A DNA stretch of 64,000 nucleotides from Cedecea neteri. Lineage in GTDB: Bacteria > Pseudomonadota > Gammaproteobacteria > Enterobacterales > Enterobacteriaceae. The translations under genes and the position numbers were made by a program. The notes beneath the pieces are model-generated. The model ran no database searches. It had not been told where the DNA came from and worked only from the letters and a program-made list of their open reading frames with translations. Below are positions 17,496-25,670 of this stretch, piece after piece (position 1 is the first letter of the stretch; every line of letters begins with the position of its first letter). Location of the stretch: assembly GCF_000758325.1 (NCBI RefSeq), contig NZ_CP009459.1, positions 2,232,001 to 2,296,000 of the forward strand. The letters run 5' to 3'.

Positions 17496-18872
17496 TTACA
17501 GAATCACGCTCCCCAGCGCTGCCAGCAGGAAGGCGATGGTGCCGATCAGCGTTTCCATCACGGTCCAGGTTTTCAGCGTCGTTTTCTCATCCATTTCCAG
17601 GAAACGGCCCACCAGCCAGAAGCCGGAGTCATTCACGTGAGACAGCACGGTTGCTCCGCCCGCTATGGCGATAACAATAAAGCACAAATCAAACTGGCTG
17701 AGGCCCGTGGTGGCTTCGACCATCGGTGAGACCAGCGCGGCGGTGGTGGTCAGAGCTACGGTGGCTGACCCCTGAGCGACGCGAAGCGCGGTCGAGATAA
17801 CAAAGGCGGCAACGATAACCGGCATGCCTGTGTCTGAGAGTACGCCAGCCAGCGCGTCACCAATGCCGCTTGCGCGCAGCACGCCGCCGAACATACCGCC
17901 TGCGCCGGTCACCAGGATAATGCCGCAAATAGGGCCGAGTGCGCCGTCACATACCTTTTCAAGGTGCTGGCGGCTATGTTTGCCGCTGAAGACCATCAGG
18001 GCAAAAAAGACGGTAATCAGGAGCGCAATAGGCGTTTTGCCCAGCATGCGTAAGAAGTTCACCAGCGTATTGTCGGCGCTGACCCAGCCGAGGACCGTGG
18101 CGGTGTTAAGGCCGGTATCGAGGAAAATCAGTACCAGCGGCATCAGTAAAATTGTCATGACCATGCCGAATGACGGCGGCTGGTGATTCTGGTCCACTTC
18201 GACTTTACCAAGGAAAGAACTCGGCAGAGGAATATCGAATTTCTTCCCGGCATACAGCCCGAAGAGATAGGCTCCGATATACCAGGTCGGGATAGCGATA
18301 ATCAGCCCCACCACAACCAACAGGCCGATGTTCGCGCCCAGCAGCTCGCTGGCAGCAACAGGGCCTGGATGCGGCGGCAGAAGCGCATGCATCACCGCGA
18401 AAGCACCTGCTGCGGGGAGCGCATATTTCAGGGTTGAACCGCCGAATTGCTTCGCCACGCTGAAGATGATCGGCAGCATGACCACCAGACCTGCATCGAA
18501 GAAGATCGGAAAGCCAAACAGCAGTGACGCGACACCGAGCGCGAAGGGGGCCCGGTGAGCGCCAAATGTGCCAACCAGGGTGTCTGCCAGCACTTTTGCC
18601 CCGCCGGAAATTTCCAACAGGCGACCGATCATGGCGCCTAACCCAACCAATAACGCGACGCCTGCCAGCGTGCTGCCGAAGCCGCCCAGAATCGTGGGCA
18701 CAATTTTGTCGAACGGCACGCCGGTGACGAGAGCCACAATGACGCTGACCAGGGTCAGCGCCAGGAAGGCATGTACGCGAAAGCGCATGATCAATACGAG
18801 CAGGAGCACGACGGAACAGGCGGCAATACCCAGCAGGCTTCCTGCGCCTAAATTTGTTGTTATTTCAGTCAT
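17496..18872 (-). CDS. GntP-family gluconate permease
   Basis: 458 residues from the ATG at 18872 (GGGGAAA ribosome site); the frame continues upstream across the operators, so the longer form is rejected. About a dozen membrane helices, with the family segments FGFPIFFDAGLVVMLPI, LLPPHPGPVAA, GGMFGGVLRASGIG and HVNDSGFWL. H+-coupled uptake of gluconate or a related sugar acid at the inner membrane. Tandem GntR-type boxes just upstream indicate induction by gluconate. It is inserted between rnk and rna; no kinase or dehydratase gene accompanies it. Confidence 0.92.
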   Translation of the reverse strand: MTEITTNLGAGSLLGIAACSVVLLLVLIMRFRVHAFLALTLVSVIVALVTGVPFDKIVPTILGGFGSTLAGVALLVGLGAMIGRLLEISGGAKVLADTLVGTFGAHRAPFALGVASLLFGFPIFFDAGLVVMLPIIFSVAKQFGGSTLKYALPAAGAFAVMHALLPPHPGPVAASELLGANIGLLVVVGLIIAIPTWYIGAYLFGLYAGKKFDIPLPSSFLGKVEVDQNHQPPSFGMVMTILLMPLVLIFLDTGLNTATVLGWVSADNTLVNFLRMLGKTPIALLITVFFALMVFSGKHSRQHLEKVCDGALGPICGIILVTGAGGMFGGVLRASGIGDALAGVLSDTGMPVIVAAFVISTALRVAQGSATVALTTTAALVSPMVEATTGLSQFDLCFIVIAIAGGATVLSHVNDSGFWLVGRFLEMDEKTTLKTWTVMETLIGTIAFLLAALGSVIL

Positions 18873-18933
18873 TTTATTTCCCCAGTGGCAAATTCTCAGG
18901 CAAATGCACCAAAAGCGTGTTATTGGGTGATGC

Positions 18934-18962
18934 TGATACCGGTAACATGATATCGGTAACAT
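18934..18962 (-). promoter_or_regulatory. Tandem GntR/IdnR-type operators
   Basis: Plus-strand copies TGATACCGGTAACAT (18934-18948) and TGATATCGGTAACAT (18948-18962), i.e. ATGTTACCGGTATCA and ATGTTACCGATATCA in the direction of the permease gene. They match the gluconate repressor box (ATGTTA..GTATCA/TAACAT) known in front of gntT and gntKU. They lie 62-90 bases upstream of the start codon, 14 bases apart. Confidence 0.85.
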
Positions 18963-19151
18963 ACGGTTGCCTGTAAATGAACTCTGTAATGTTTGTTAAC
19001 ATTTTGGGACGAAGTTCAAACAATCAAAATAATCAGTGCGAAAGGAGAGCTGGGGAATTGTTTGGCTGGAAAAAATCTGACATGCGCCTGACTAATATCG
19101 TCAGGAAACGGTATTCAGCAGGGCCCCGCGCTGCAAGGAGCCCGACTGTTT

Positions 19152-19310
19152 TTAACGAGCGTGATGTTCCGCTATCGGCAACAAGAGCTCTTTGAGAATG
19201 TCATAACGCTGCTGCGGCGAGAGCCAGATAAACCCCAGCAGTTTTTGCTGACTGCCTTCACGCTCGAACTGCGCCTTCAGCTGCAGTAAATACCGTTTTG
19301 TTCTGTTCAT
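19152..19310 (-). CDS. Small protein of 52 residues, unknown function
   Basis: ATG at 19310 follows a strong GGAGGT ribosome site at ideal spacing, which is the main support. The product is basic/amphipathic and mostly helical (NRTKRYLLQLKAQF, then LLGFIWLSPQQRYDILKELL). No cysteines, no signal peptide, one weak hydrophobic patch. I do not recognise a family. It lies between rna (downstream, same strand) and the permease. Confidence 0.6.
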   Translation of the reverse strand: MNRTKRYLLQLKAQFEREGSQQKLLGFIWLSPQQRYDILKELLLPIAEHHAR

Positions 19311-19401
19311 GGTGACCTCCAGGTTCGTTACCTGAAGGCTATAGCCAAAAAACCGGAACAAATAGTGATGCGATTAATTTTTGACTTCAGTATTTATCCT
19401 G

Positions 19402-20208
19402 TTAGTAGCCAACTGCGTCCAGGCGGAAGCTCTTCCCGCAGTTGCCGGGGTGTTTCTGTGGGGCGAATGAGGCGGTTTGCAGCGGTTGGTTAATCTTGTC
19501 TGCCAGCAGGGAGATCTGCATTTCCGTGAGGTAGGCGGGATTACCGTCACAGGTGAGCTTGATAGCATCCACTGCATCGCTGCCCCAGGTTTGCTTCACC
19601 GCCTTGTTAAACGCTTTACGCGTCACGACCTGGCCGTAGTTCTGAGCCAGGAACTGGCCAAAGGCGCTGTGTTTCATTTCCCCGTTCAGGCGCACCATCG
19701 TGCCGAAGTAATCGTCAGGGTTGAACCCGAAACACACGCCGTGCTTGGCGTATTCATAGCGTTCCAGGCAGGATTGCCCGCCTGCGCCCGGCATCACGCC
19801 CGCCAGCTTTGAGGCCATTTCAACGGAAAGCCCGGTGTCCGGCGCGGCGCATTTGTTTGACGCTCTTGCTTCGGCCATATTCGGTACCGGGCGAGTGGCG
19901 CAGCCGTAGCGCATCCAGCGTTTCTCATCGACACCGCGTGAAGCGACCGATTTTGGCAGACCCGGCCAGAGACCGTGAACTGTCAGAAAGGCGCTTTTAT
20001 CCGCCTGTTCCTGTTGAGCTTTGCACTCAGCGGGTTCGTTACGGTTGCGGTCGTGCATGCTCTGGCAGAAGCCGGTTTGCCAGGAGAGCGCCAGTACGTA
20101 GCGATCAAAATCCTTGTACTGGCTGGGCAGCAGGGCGTCGGCAAATGCTACATGGCTGAGGAAAAGTGGCGTGCAAAGCAGTAAATGTCGCGGTGTGAAA
20201 TTCATCAT
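19402..20208 (-). CDS. rna: Ribonuclease I (RNase T2 family), periplasmic
   Basis: 268 residues with an N-terminal signal peptide (cleavage after AFA, about residue 23). T2 catalytic segments: CAS1 FLTVHGLWPG with His78 and CAS2 ERYEYAKHGVCFG with His156. Many cysteines for disulfides in the periplasm. Degrades RNA without base specificity to mononucleotides via 2',3'-cyclic phosphates. Single-gene unit; dcuC follows upstream on the same strand with its own terminator between. Confidence 0.96.
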   Translation of the reverse strand: MMNFTPRHLLLCTPLFLSHVAFADALLPSQYKDFDRYVLALSWQTGFCQSMHDRNRNEPAECKAQQEQADKSAFLTVHGLWPGLPKSVASRGVDEKRWMRYGCATRPVPNMAEARASNKCAAPDTGLSVEMASKLAGVMPGAGGQSCLERYEYAKHGVCFGFNPDDYFGTMVRLNGEMKHSAFGQFLAQNYGQVVTRKAFNKAVKQTWGSDAVDAIKLTCDGNPAYLTEMQISLLADKINQPLQTASFAPQKHPGNCGKSFRLDAVGY

Positions 20209-20248
20209 TATTCTCTTATCTGTCCTGGAGGCGGGCTTATTATAGGCA

Positions 20249-20275
20249 TAAAAAAAGCGCCTGATGCAGGCGCTT
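20249..20275 (-). terminator. Terminator after dcuC
   Basis: 9-bp perfect stem (20255-20263 with 20267-20275), ATG loop, followed on the minus strand by a run of Ts. Confidence 0.9.
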
Positions 20276-20295
20276 GAAACGATGATGTCTGCTTG

Positions 20296-21672
20296 TTAGT
20301 GAACGATCGCTGCTGCAGGAACCAGAATCTCCGTGGCGATAATCACCACAATAAGACCGACGGCGACTGGCACAGAGGTACGCTTCACGACTTCGAAAGG
20401 CGATATTTTTGCCATCCCGGCGACGGCCACTACCACGCCGGAAACGGGGGAAATGGTGCGGCCCAGGTTGGAGGCCTGCAACATTGGAATGGTCAGGTAG
20501 GCAGGGTTAATCCCGGAAGAGTGCGCCAGTTTCGGGATCATTTCGACGAAGGCATAGAACGGTGCGTTCCCGGAGCCGGTGGTCATTGCCGCCAGCATGG
20601 TCAGAACGACCAGCACCAGCATCAGAATAATACTCGCGGAACCAAACGAGGTGGCAATGGAGATCAGGCTTTGAATAAAGCCGATGGTGCTTAAGCCCTG
20701 GGCAAAGACGCCGGCGGCAACCAGCAGCATCACCACGTTGGCGAAGGCGTCCGCCATGCCGCGATAGCAAACTTCCATCCCGGAGAAGACGTGCTGCGTG
20801 TTGAAGCTGCGGAAGAACTCAATCAGCGCGGCAATCAGAATACATATCACCAGGATAGTAATGATATGCAGCTGCGGGCCCCATTTGCCGTCGAAAATCA
20901 GTACGCCAATGATCGGCGTAAACGGCAGAATGGCGTAAAAAGAGGGCGCGGTGGTCTGAATTTCAGTCACGTCCAGCATTTCGTGGTTGATTTGCTCTTT
21001 TTTATCGAGATAGCGCTGCCAGAAGAAGTGCGCAATTGCCATGCTGATGATAGCGGCGATGGAAATAGGAATGGTCGTTTTAAAGGCGAAATCGACCAGT
21101 GACATTTCAGAGGCCTGAGCGGCCAGCACCACGTCACCGGAGGTTGGGGCCAGAATAATCGCCGCCGGGGAAGCGCAAATGGCCGCCGCTGCGCCACGAC
21201 TGATGCCGACGTTGACCATGACCGGGAACAGCGTAGCCATTAACAGTACGCCAAGCCCGGTTGCGGACGAGACCGCCAGCGACATCAGGCAGGCGACGAA
21301 GTAGGCGGCAATCATCAGTAAGTAAGGTGAGTTGATGAATTTCAGCGGTTTAGAGGCCAGTTTGACCACCACATCGTTGGCGCCGATATGAGTCATGTAG
21401 GCGGCAAACCCGCAGAGCATCATGATCATCATGCCAAGATCGCCGCCGCGGCTCATCAATAATATTTTGACGTATTCAAAAATGTCCGTGGCGGTGTAGC
21501 CGGTGCTTTCCGCGCTGGCGGGCAACACTTTATGCCCCATCAGCGCGCTGACGATAAGTAACAATAACCCGCCGACGAACAGCACGCCGGTGGCGGAATA
21601 GCCTTTGATGATGTAGCGGGCAACGCCCACAATCACCACGACCCCGATAATAAGTTCCAGAATGGTAAGCAT
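20296..21672 (-). CDS. dcuC: Anaerobic C4-dicarboxylate transporter DcuC
   Basis: 458 residues aligning with E. coli DcuC throughout (YIIKGYSATGVLFVGG, GGDLGMMIMMLCGFAAYM, ATGLGVLLMATLFPVMVN, TTGSGNAPFYAF). About 12 membrane segments. It exports succinate during fermentation and can exchange C4-dicarboxylates. A stem-loop lies just ahead of the ribosome site (about 21680-21706). A near-consensus FNR site is about 150 bases upstream. The cit genes that precede it in E. coli are not here. Confidence 0.97.
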   Translation of the reverse strand: MLTILELIIGVVVIVGVARYIIKGYSATGVLFVGGLLLLIVSALMGHKVLPASAESTGYTATDIFEYVKILLMSRGGDLGMMIMMLCGFAAYMTHIGANDVVVKLASKPLKFINSPYLLMIAAYFVACLMSLAVSSATGLGVLLMATLFPVMVNVGISRGAAAAICASPAAIILAPTSGDVVLAAQASEMSLVDFAFKTTIPISIAAIISMAIAHFFWQRYLDKKEQINHEMLDVTEIQTTAPSFYAILPFTPIIGVLIFDGKWGPQLHIITILVICILIAALIEFFRSFNTQHVFSGMEVCYRGMADAFANVVMLLVAAGVFAQGLSTIGFIQSLISIATSFGSASIILMLVLVVLTMLAAMTTGSGNAPFYAFVEMIPKLAHSSGINPAYLTIPMLQASNLGRTISPVSGVVVAVAGMAKISPFEVVKRTSVPVAVGLIVVIIATEILVPAAAIVH

Positions 21673-21815
21673 GATATCCCCTGATACGCTAAGGCGCTCT
21701 TCGGCGTCCTTACGCTTGCGGCTGTAAGTGGTTTTCTCTCAGAAAATTAAAATAGTGATTTTTTACAGATGGCTGTAAAGGGCTAAGAATTTGCCTCAGA
21801 ACCCGTTTGGAGTTT

Positions 21816-21829
21816 CTGATGAACATCAA
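21816..21829 (-). promoter_or_regulatory. FNR box upstream of dcuC
   Basis: Reads TTGATGTTCATCAG toward dcuC, one mismatch from TTGAT-N4-ATCAA. dcuC is an FNR-activated gene in E. coli, which fits. Confidence 0.7.
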
Positions 21830-21936
21830 CTTTCGTTGCAACGGATCAACTTTAGGCAAAGCTTTTGTTGGCTGCATTACGTTTATCGACGCGGCCGATA
21901 AAAAAATAAGGCATAAAAATTGTGCGAGTTTTGGCG

Positions 21937-21959
21937 ACATAACCGACGATCGGTTATGT
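21937..21959. promoter_or_regulatory. Perfect 10-bp inverted repeat between dcuC and the metal-efflux operon
   Basis: ACATAACCGA at 21937-21946 and its exact complement TCGGTTATGT at 21950-21959, three-base spacer. It lies 123 bases before the first gene of the efflux operon and upstream of dcuC. Symmetry and spacing suit a dimeric repressor operator, but it does not look like the CusR, CueR or FNR sites I know. Confidence 0.55.
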
Positions 21960-22081
21960 AAAAACAATGATTATTTTGCCTGATTGTTAACGAATGGCTT
22001 TTTCGTAAAGCAGTTAAAAAAAACTTTAAAACGCGACAGGCTGCCGCCTATACTGCCGATCTCTTTTATGTCGGGGTTTTT

Positions 22082-22495
22082 ATGCTGCACACCTCCCTCT
22101 GGTCGACAAGCCGCTGGCGCTTTATCAGGAAGCATCTTTTGATGCTGCTGTTGGCGTTTGGCTGGTTTTTTGTCAACAGTCAGGTGGCAATAGCATCCTA
22201 CGATTGCCCGGTTGATATGACCGCTGGCCCCATGGCTGCCCCGCATACCAACACCATGCAGATGCCTGATAAGGCGATGCAGGTGAAACTCAGTAACCCG
22301 CTGTGTGAAAAACACTGCGTGCCTGACGTGATGCAAAAAGACAACGGGCACATCTCGCTGGTGGCGTTACCGGTTGCAGATACCCTTGCGCTGGTTGAGC
22401 CTCAGTGTTCAACGGTTGTTGAATCCGCCCCTTATGTTACCCCTCCCGCAACAGGACCTCCGGCAACCATTCGTTTTTGCCGTTTTAGAGAATAA
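22082..22495 (+). CDS. Exported Cys/Met-containing protein leading the metal-efflux operon
   Basis: 137 residues. The N-terminus is basic, then hydrophobic (LLMLLLAFGWFFVNSQVAIA), so a signal peptide or anchor ending near residue 38. The mature part has possible metal ligands: CPVDM, several Met in TNTMQMPDKAMQ, CEKHC, a further Cys and a C-terminal FCRF. No family recognised with confidence. Position 66 bases ahead of the cusF-like gene, same strand, suggests a periplasmic metal-binding or sensing accessory. Confidence 0.65.
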   Translation: MLHTSLWSTSRWRFIRKHLLMLLLAFGWFFVNSQVAIASYDCPVDMTAGPMAAPHTNTMQMPDKAMQVKLSNPLCEKHCVPDVMQKDNGHISLVALPVADTLALVEPQCSTVVESAPYVTPPATGPPATIRFCRFRE

Positions 22496-22561
22496 CTCCA
22501 GCACCGTCAATGCATTGGGGCTTTGCCCATTCCCTTTTTGACTGTGTTTTGGAGATAAATC

Positions 22562-22939
22562 ATGTTTAACGCTATTCGTTCTGCTGCAGCCGGTGCGCTG
22601 CTTGTTGTTGCCGCTTTCCCTGCTTTTTCCGCTGAAACTTCCCACGATATGTCCTCTATGAAGGGGATGTCTGACATGCCTGGCATGGCGATGTCTTCTG
22701 ATGCGACTCCGGCTGCTAAGGTCTACAAGACCGAAGGCGTAGTGAAGACAATCACCGCCGATACCGTGTCTATTGCCCATCACCCCGTCGCCGAACTTGG
22801 CTGGCCAGCGATGACCATGACGTTCGCTTTGCCAAAAGACGGTTCTCTGCCGGCGTTAAAGGTGGGGGAGAAGATTGCTTTCTCTTTCACCCAGCATGCG
22901 GCCGGGTATCAGTTAGCTTCCGCAACCCCGCTTAACTAA
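22562..22939 (+). CDS. cusF: CusF-like periplasmic copper/silver chaperone
   Basis: 125 residues: signal peptide 1-23, a Met/His-rich linker (HDMSSMKGMSDMPGMAM), then the CusF beta-barrel. Metal ligands are seen in IAHHP and the WPAMTMTF motif, equivalent to His36, Trp44, Met47 and Met49 of E. coli CusF. Delivers Cu(I)/Ag(I) to the RND efflux complex. Good GGAGAT ribosome site. First of four tightly linked genes. Confidence 0.92.
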   Translation: MFNAIRSAAAGALLVVAAFPAFSAETSHDMSSMKGMSDMPGMAMSSDATPAAKVYKTEGVVKTITADTVSIAHHPVAELGWPAMTMTFALPKDGSLPALKVGEKIAFSFTQHAAGYQLASATPLN

Positions 22940-22950
22940 CCGAGGTTGCC

Positions 22951-24204
22951 ATGAAACGACACACCCTGAGCCTCTGGCTTGGCGGGGTGCTGTTGGCTAC
23001 GTCTGTCTCCGCCGCACAGGCGGCGGAGCTCAGCCTGCAACAGACTCTGCTGGCCGCCGAGCATTATTCTGCGGCGCTGTCCGCCAACCGTAATCAGAGC
23101 GATGCGCTGAACGCCATGGCTGACTCTGCCCGCCAATTGCCCGATCCAAAGCTGAAGTTTGGTATCGAAAACGTGCCGGTACAGGGCAGTAACAACCATC
23201 GCTTTAGCCGCGACGGCATGACTATGCAGCGCATCGGTATCATGCAGGACTACGTCAGCGAAGAGAAACGCGATCGCAAAGCGGACACTATCCTGGCCCA
23301 GTCTGCCAGCAGCCAGGCCAAAGCGGAGGTGATTCGCGCCAAGCTTCAGCGTGATACCGCGCAGGCGTGGCTGGATCTTGCTTTATCTGAGCGCGTGCTG
23401 ACGGCTGCTCGCAAGCTGGTAAACGAAACCGAGCGGCAGATTGGCGTTCAGAAAGCTACCGTGGCCAGCGGCAGCTCTCCCGCTTCCGGCGTAGTAGATA
23501 TCCGCATGACGCTGCTCACCATGCAGGACAAAGTCACGCTTGCCGAGCGTGATGTCACCCTGGCGCAGACCCGCCTGCTACAGCTGACCGGACAAACGGT
23601 CGATAGCGTGGTGGGGACATTGCCCCGCTACCAGCGATTACCGGCCGATCCTGCTGTGCTGGAAGAGGGTGTAATGCAGCACCCGGAGGTGATTGAAGCC
23701 GCCCGTGAAGCCGACGTTGCTCGCGCTAAGTCCGCGCAGTCTGCCGTAGCAGCTAAACCTGATGTTGGCATCGAAGTTTATTACGGCCGCCGCGCTGAGG
23801 GGTATGACGATATGGCGGGCGTGATGTTCACCGTCGATCTGCCTCTGTTTAAACCTCAGCGGCAGGATAAAGATTATTCCGCCGATGTTTCCCGGGCGAT
23901 GGAAGCGAACGATCAGCTGGCGCTGGCTCGTCGGGAGCGTATCGCGCTGGTTCACTCGCTGGTGGCAAATTACCAGGCTGCGCAAAGCGTCTGGCAGCGG
24001 CAGCAGGAGCAGGCTTTACCGCTTCAGCGCCAGCGCCTGTCTCTGCTGGAGTCGCAGTACCGCGCCGGGCAATCCTCTCTGACTGAACTGCTGGCCGCTC
24101 GGCGGGATCTTTTGGACACCGAGCTGACCGCCAGCAGCGCGGAAAAAGCCGTAGCCACCAACTGGGCGGCGATCCGCTACCTAACGCCTCAGGATGTTAA
24201 CTAA
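22951..24204 (+). CDS. Outer-membrane efflux protein of the metal RND system (TolC/CzcC type)
   Basis: 417 residues: Sec signal peptide ending AQAA near 25, then two OEP repeats with long helical hairpins. No lipobox cysteine, so unlike E. coli CusC it is not a lipoprotein. It forms the trimeric outer-membrane channel of the tripartite pump. Its TAA overlaps the ATG of the next gene, and it comes after the cusF-like gene, giving the order F-C-B-A instead of C-F-B-A. Confidence 0.9.
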   Translation: MKRHTLSLWLGGVLLATSVSAAQAAELSLQQTLLAAEHYSAALSANRNQSDALNAMADSARQLPDPKLKFGIENVPVQGSNNHRFSRDGMTMQRIGIMQDYVSEEKRDRKADTILAQSASSQAKAEVIRAKLQRDTAQAWLDLALSERVLTAARKLVNETERQIGVQKATVASGSSPASGVVDIRMTLLTMQDKVTLAERDVTLAQTRLLQLTGQTVDSVVGTLPRYQRLPADPAVLEEGVMQHPEVIEAAREADVARAKSAQSAVAAKPDVGIEVYYGRRAEGYDDMAGVMFTVDLPLFKPQRQDKDYSADVSRAMEANDQLALARRERIALVHSLVANYQAAQSVWQRQQEQALPLQRQRLSLLESQYRAGQSSLTELLAARRDLLDTELTASSAEKAVATNWAAIRYLTPQDVN

Positions 24205-25670
24205 TGAAAAAATCACTCACTTTTTCCCTGCTGGCAGGGGCGGTTGTTGCCGCACTGGCCACGGGGTATTACGCCGGGAAGCAGCAAACCTCTCACCAAC
24301 ATGCCGAAGCTCAGCCCCAGCAGGAAAGCGGCCGCAAAGTGCTTTATTGGTACGATCCCATGGTGCCCGGTCAGCGGTTCGACAAGCCGGGGAAATCGCC
24401 GTTCATGGATATGGCGCTGGTCCCGCGATACGCCGATGAAGTGGCCAACGACGGCGGCGTGACGGTCAGCAACCGCCAGCAGCAAAACCTGGGCATAAAG
24501 ACAGCCGCCGTTGAGCGCAAGGCTCTGAGCGTGCCGTTCGCCGCTTTTGCCACCGTAACGCTGGACGAACGCAGCGTACAAATTATCCCGGCCAGCGCTA
24601 ACGGCATTGTGGAGACGCTGTACGTCAAAGCCCCTCAGCAGTACGTGAAAGCCGGGGAACCTTTGGCGCAGCTGTGGTTCCCGGAATGGACCGCCGCACA
24701 GCAGGAGTTTCTGGCGGTGCGCAAGCTGGGAGACAGCGCCTTAACCGCGGCGGCCAGAGAGCGGCTGCAGCTGCAGTTTATGCCCACGGAAGTGGTTCGC
24801 CAGGTTGAGCGCAGCGGCAAGCCGCAAACCCGCGTAACCGTTCGCGCAAAGCTTGCCGGGTATGTGAATAAACTGGAGGCGCGAGAAGGGCAACAGGTGA
24901 CCGCGAATGCCCCGCTGTTCGAAGTGGCAAGCCTTGACTCCGTATGGATTGTGGTGGATTACCCTCAGTCTCAGGCTCAGGCATTGCAGTCGGGAAGCGA
25001 GATTGTGGCGACCGCTGATAGCTGGCCAGGGGAGGTATTCCACGGGCGTGTAAGCGAACTGTTGCCGAATCTCGAAACTGCCACTCGCACGCTGAAGGCG
25101 CGCATTGTGCTGGATAATCCACAAATGAAGCTCAAGCCCGGCATGTACCTCAGCGTGCATCTGGCGAATCAGCAGCCTCGTGCTGCGGTTCTGGCTGTGC
25201 CGGAGGAGTCGCTGATTGAAACCGGGAGCCAAAGCCGCGTGCTGGTTGCCGAAGACGGCGGCCATTTCCGACCGGTGAACGTGGTGCCGGGCATCAGCGA
25301 CAAAGGCTGGGTGGAGATTCGTTCCGGGCTGAATGAGGGGGAGAAAGTGGTCACTTCCGGCCAGTTCCTTATCGACTCAGAGGCAAGCCTGCGCAGCGCT
25401 TTGCCAGAGCCGGAAGGGCAGGCTAAAGCGCCACCAGCGGTGAAAACCTACGACGGCGAAGGCGTGGTCAAAGCGGTCAGCGCGGAGGCCATTACTATCG
25501 CCCATCATCCTATCCCGGCGCTGAACTGGGGCGCGATGGTGATGCCTTTTGCGCTGACATCGCCGACCAGTCTGAAGCCGGGTGATGCAGTGATGTTCAG
25601 CTTTACAATGGACGATGAAAAAGGGGCCGTTATCACTCATCTGATGCCGATGGCGGGGGCGCACAAATGA
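24204..25670 (+). CDS. cusB: CusB-like periplasmic adaptor with a C-terminal CusF domain
   Basis: 488 residues, about 80 more than CusB. Order: signal-anchor 1-22; a heavy-metal-binding segment with YWYDPMVPG and [13 protein letters not shown] (about 48-80); barrel-sandwich, helical hairpin and beta-barrel parts of a membrane-fusion protein; then from about 408 a second, complete CusF-like domain ([26 protein letters not shown]). Links pump and outer-membrane channel and likely hands over Cu(I)/Ag(I) itself. Translationally coupled on both sides (1-base and 4-base overlaps). Confidence 0.92.
   Translation: MKKSLTFSLLAGAVVAALATGYYAGKQQTSHQHAEAQPQQESGRKVLYWYDPMVPGQRFDKPGKSPFMDMALVPRYADEVANDGGVTVSNRQQQNLGIKTAAVERKALSVPFAAFATVTLDERSVQIIPASANGIVETLYVKAPQQYVKAGEPLAQLWFPEWTAAQQEFLAVRKLGDSALTAAARERLQLQFMPTEVVRQVERSGKPQTRVTVRAKLAGYVNKLEAREGQQVTANAPLFEVASLDSVWIVVDYPQSQAQALQSGSEIVATADSWPGEVFHGRVSELLPNLETATRTLKARIVLDNPQMKLKPGMYLSVHLANQQPRAAVLAVPEESLIETGSQSRVLVAEDGGHFRPVNVVPGISDKGWVEIRSGLNEGEKVVTSGQFLIDSEASLRSALPEPEGQAKAPPAVKTYDGEGVVKAVSAEAITIAHHPIPALNWGAMVMPFALTSPTSLKPGDAVMFSFTMDDEKGAVITHLMPMAGAHK

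Noticed and set aside
21710-21967. Minus-strand ORF of 85 residues upstream of dcuC
   Set aside because: It covers the dcuC leader, FNR box and inverted repeat, has no ribosome site and no recognisable composition.
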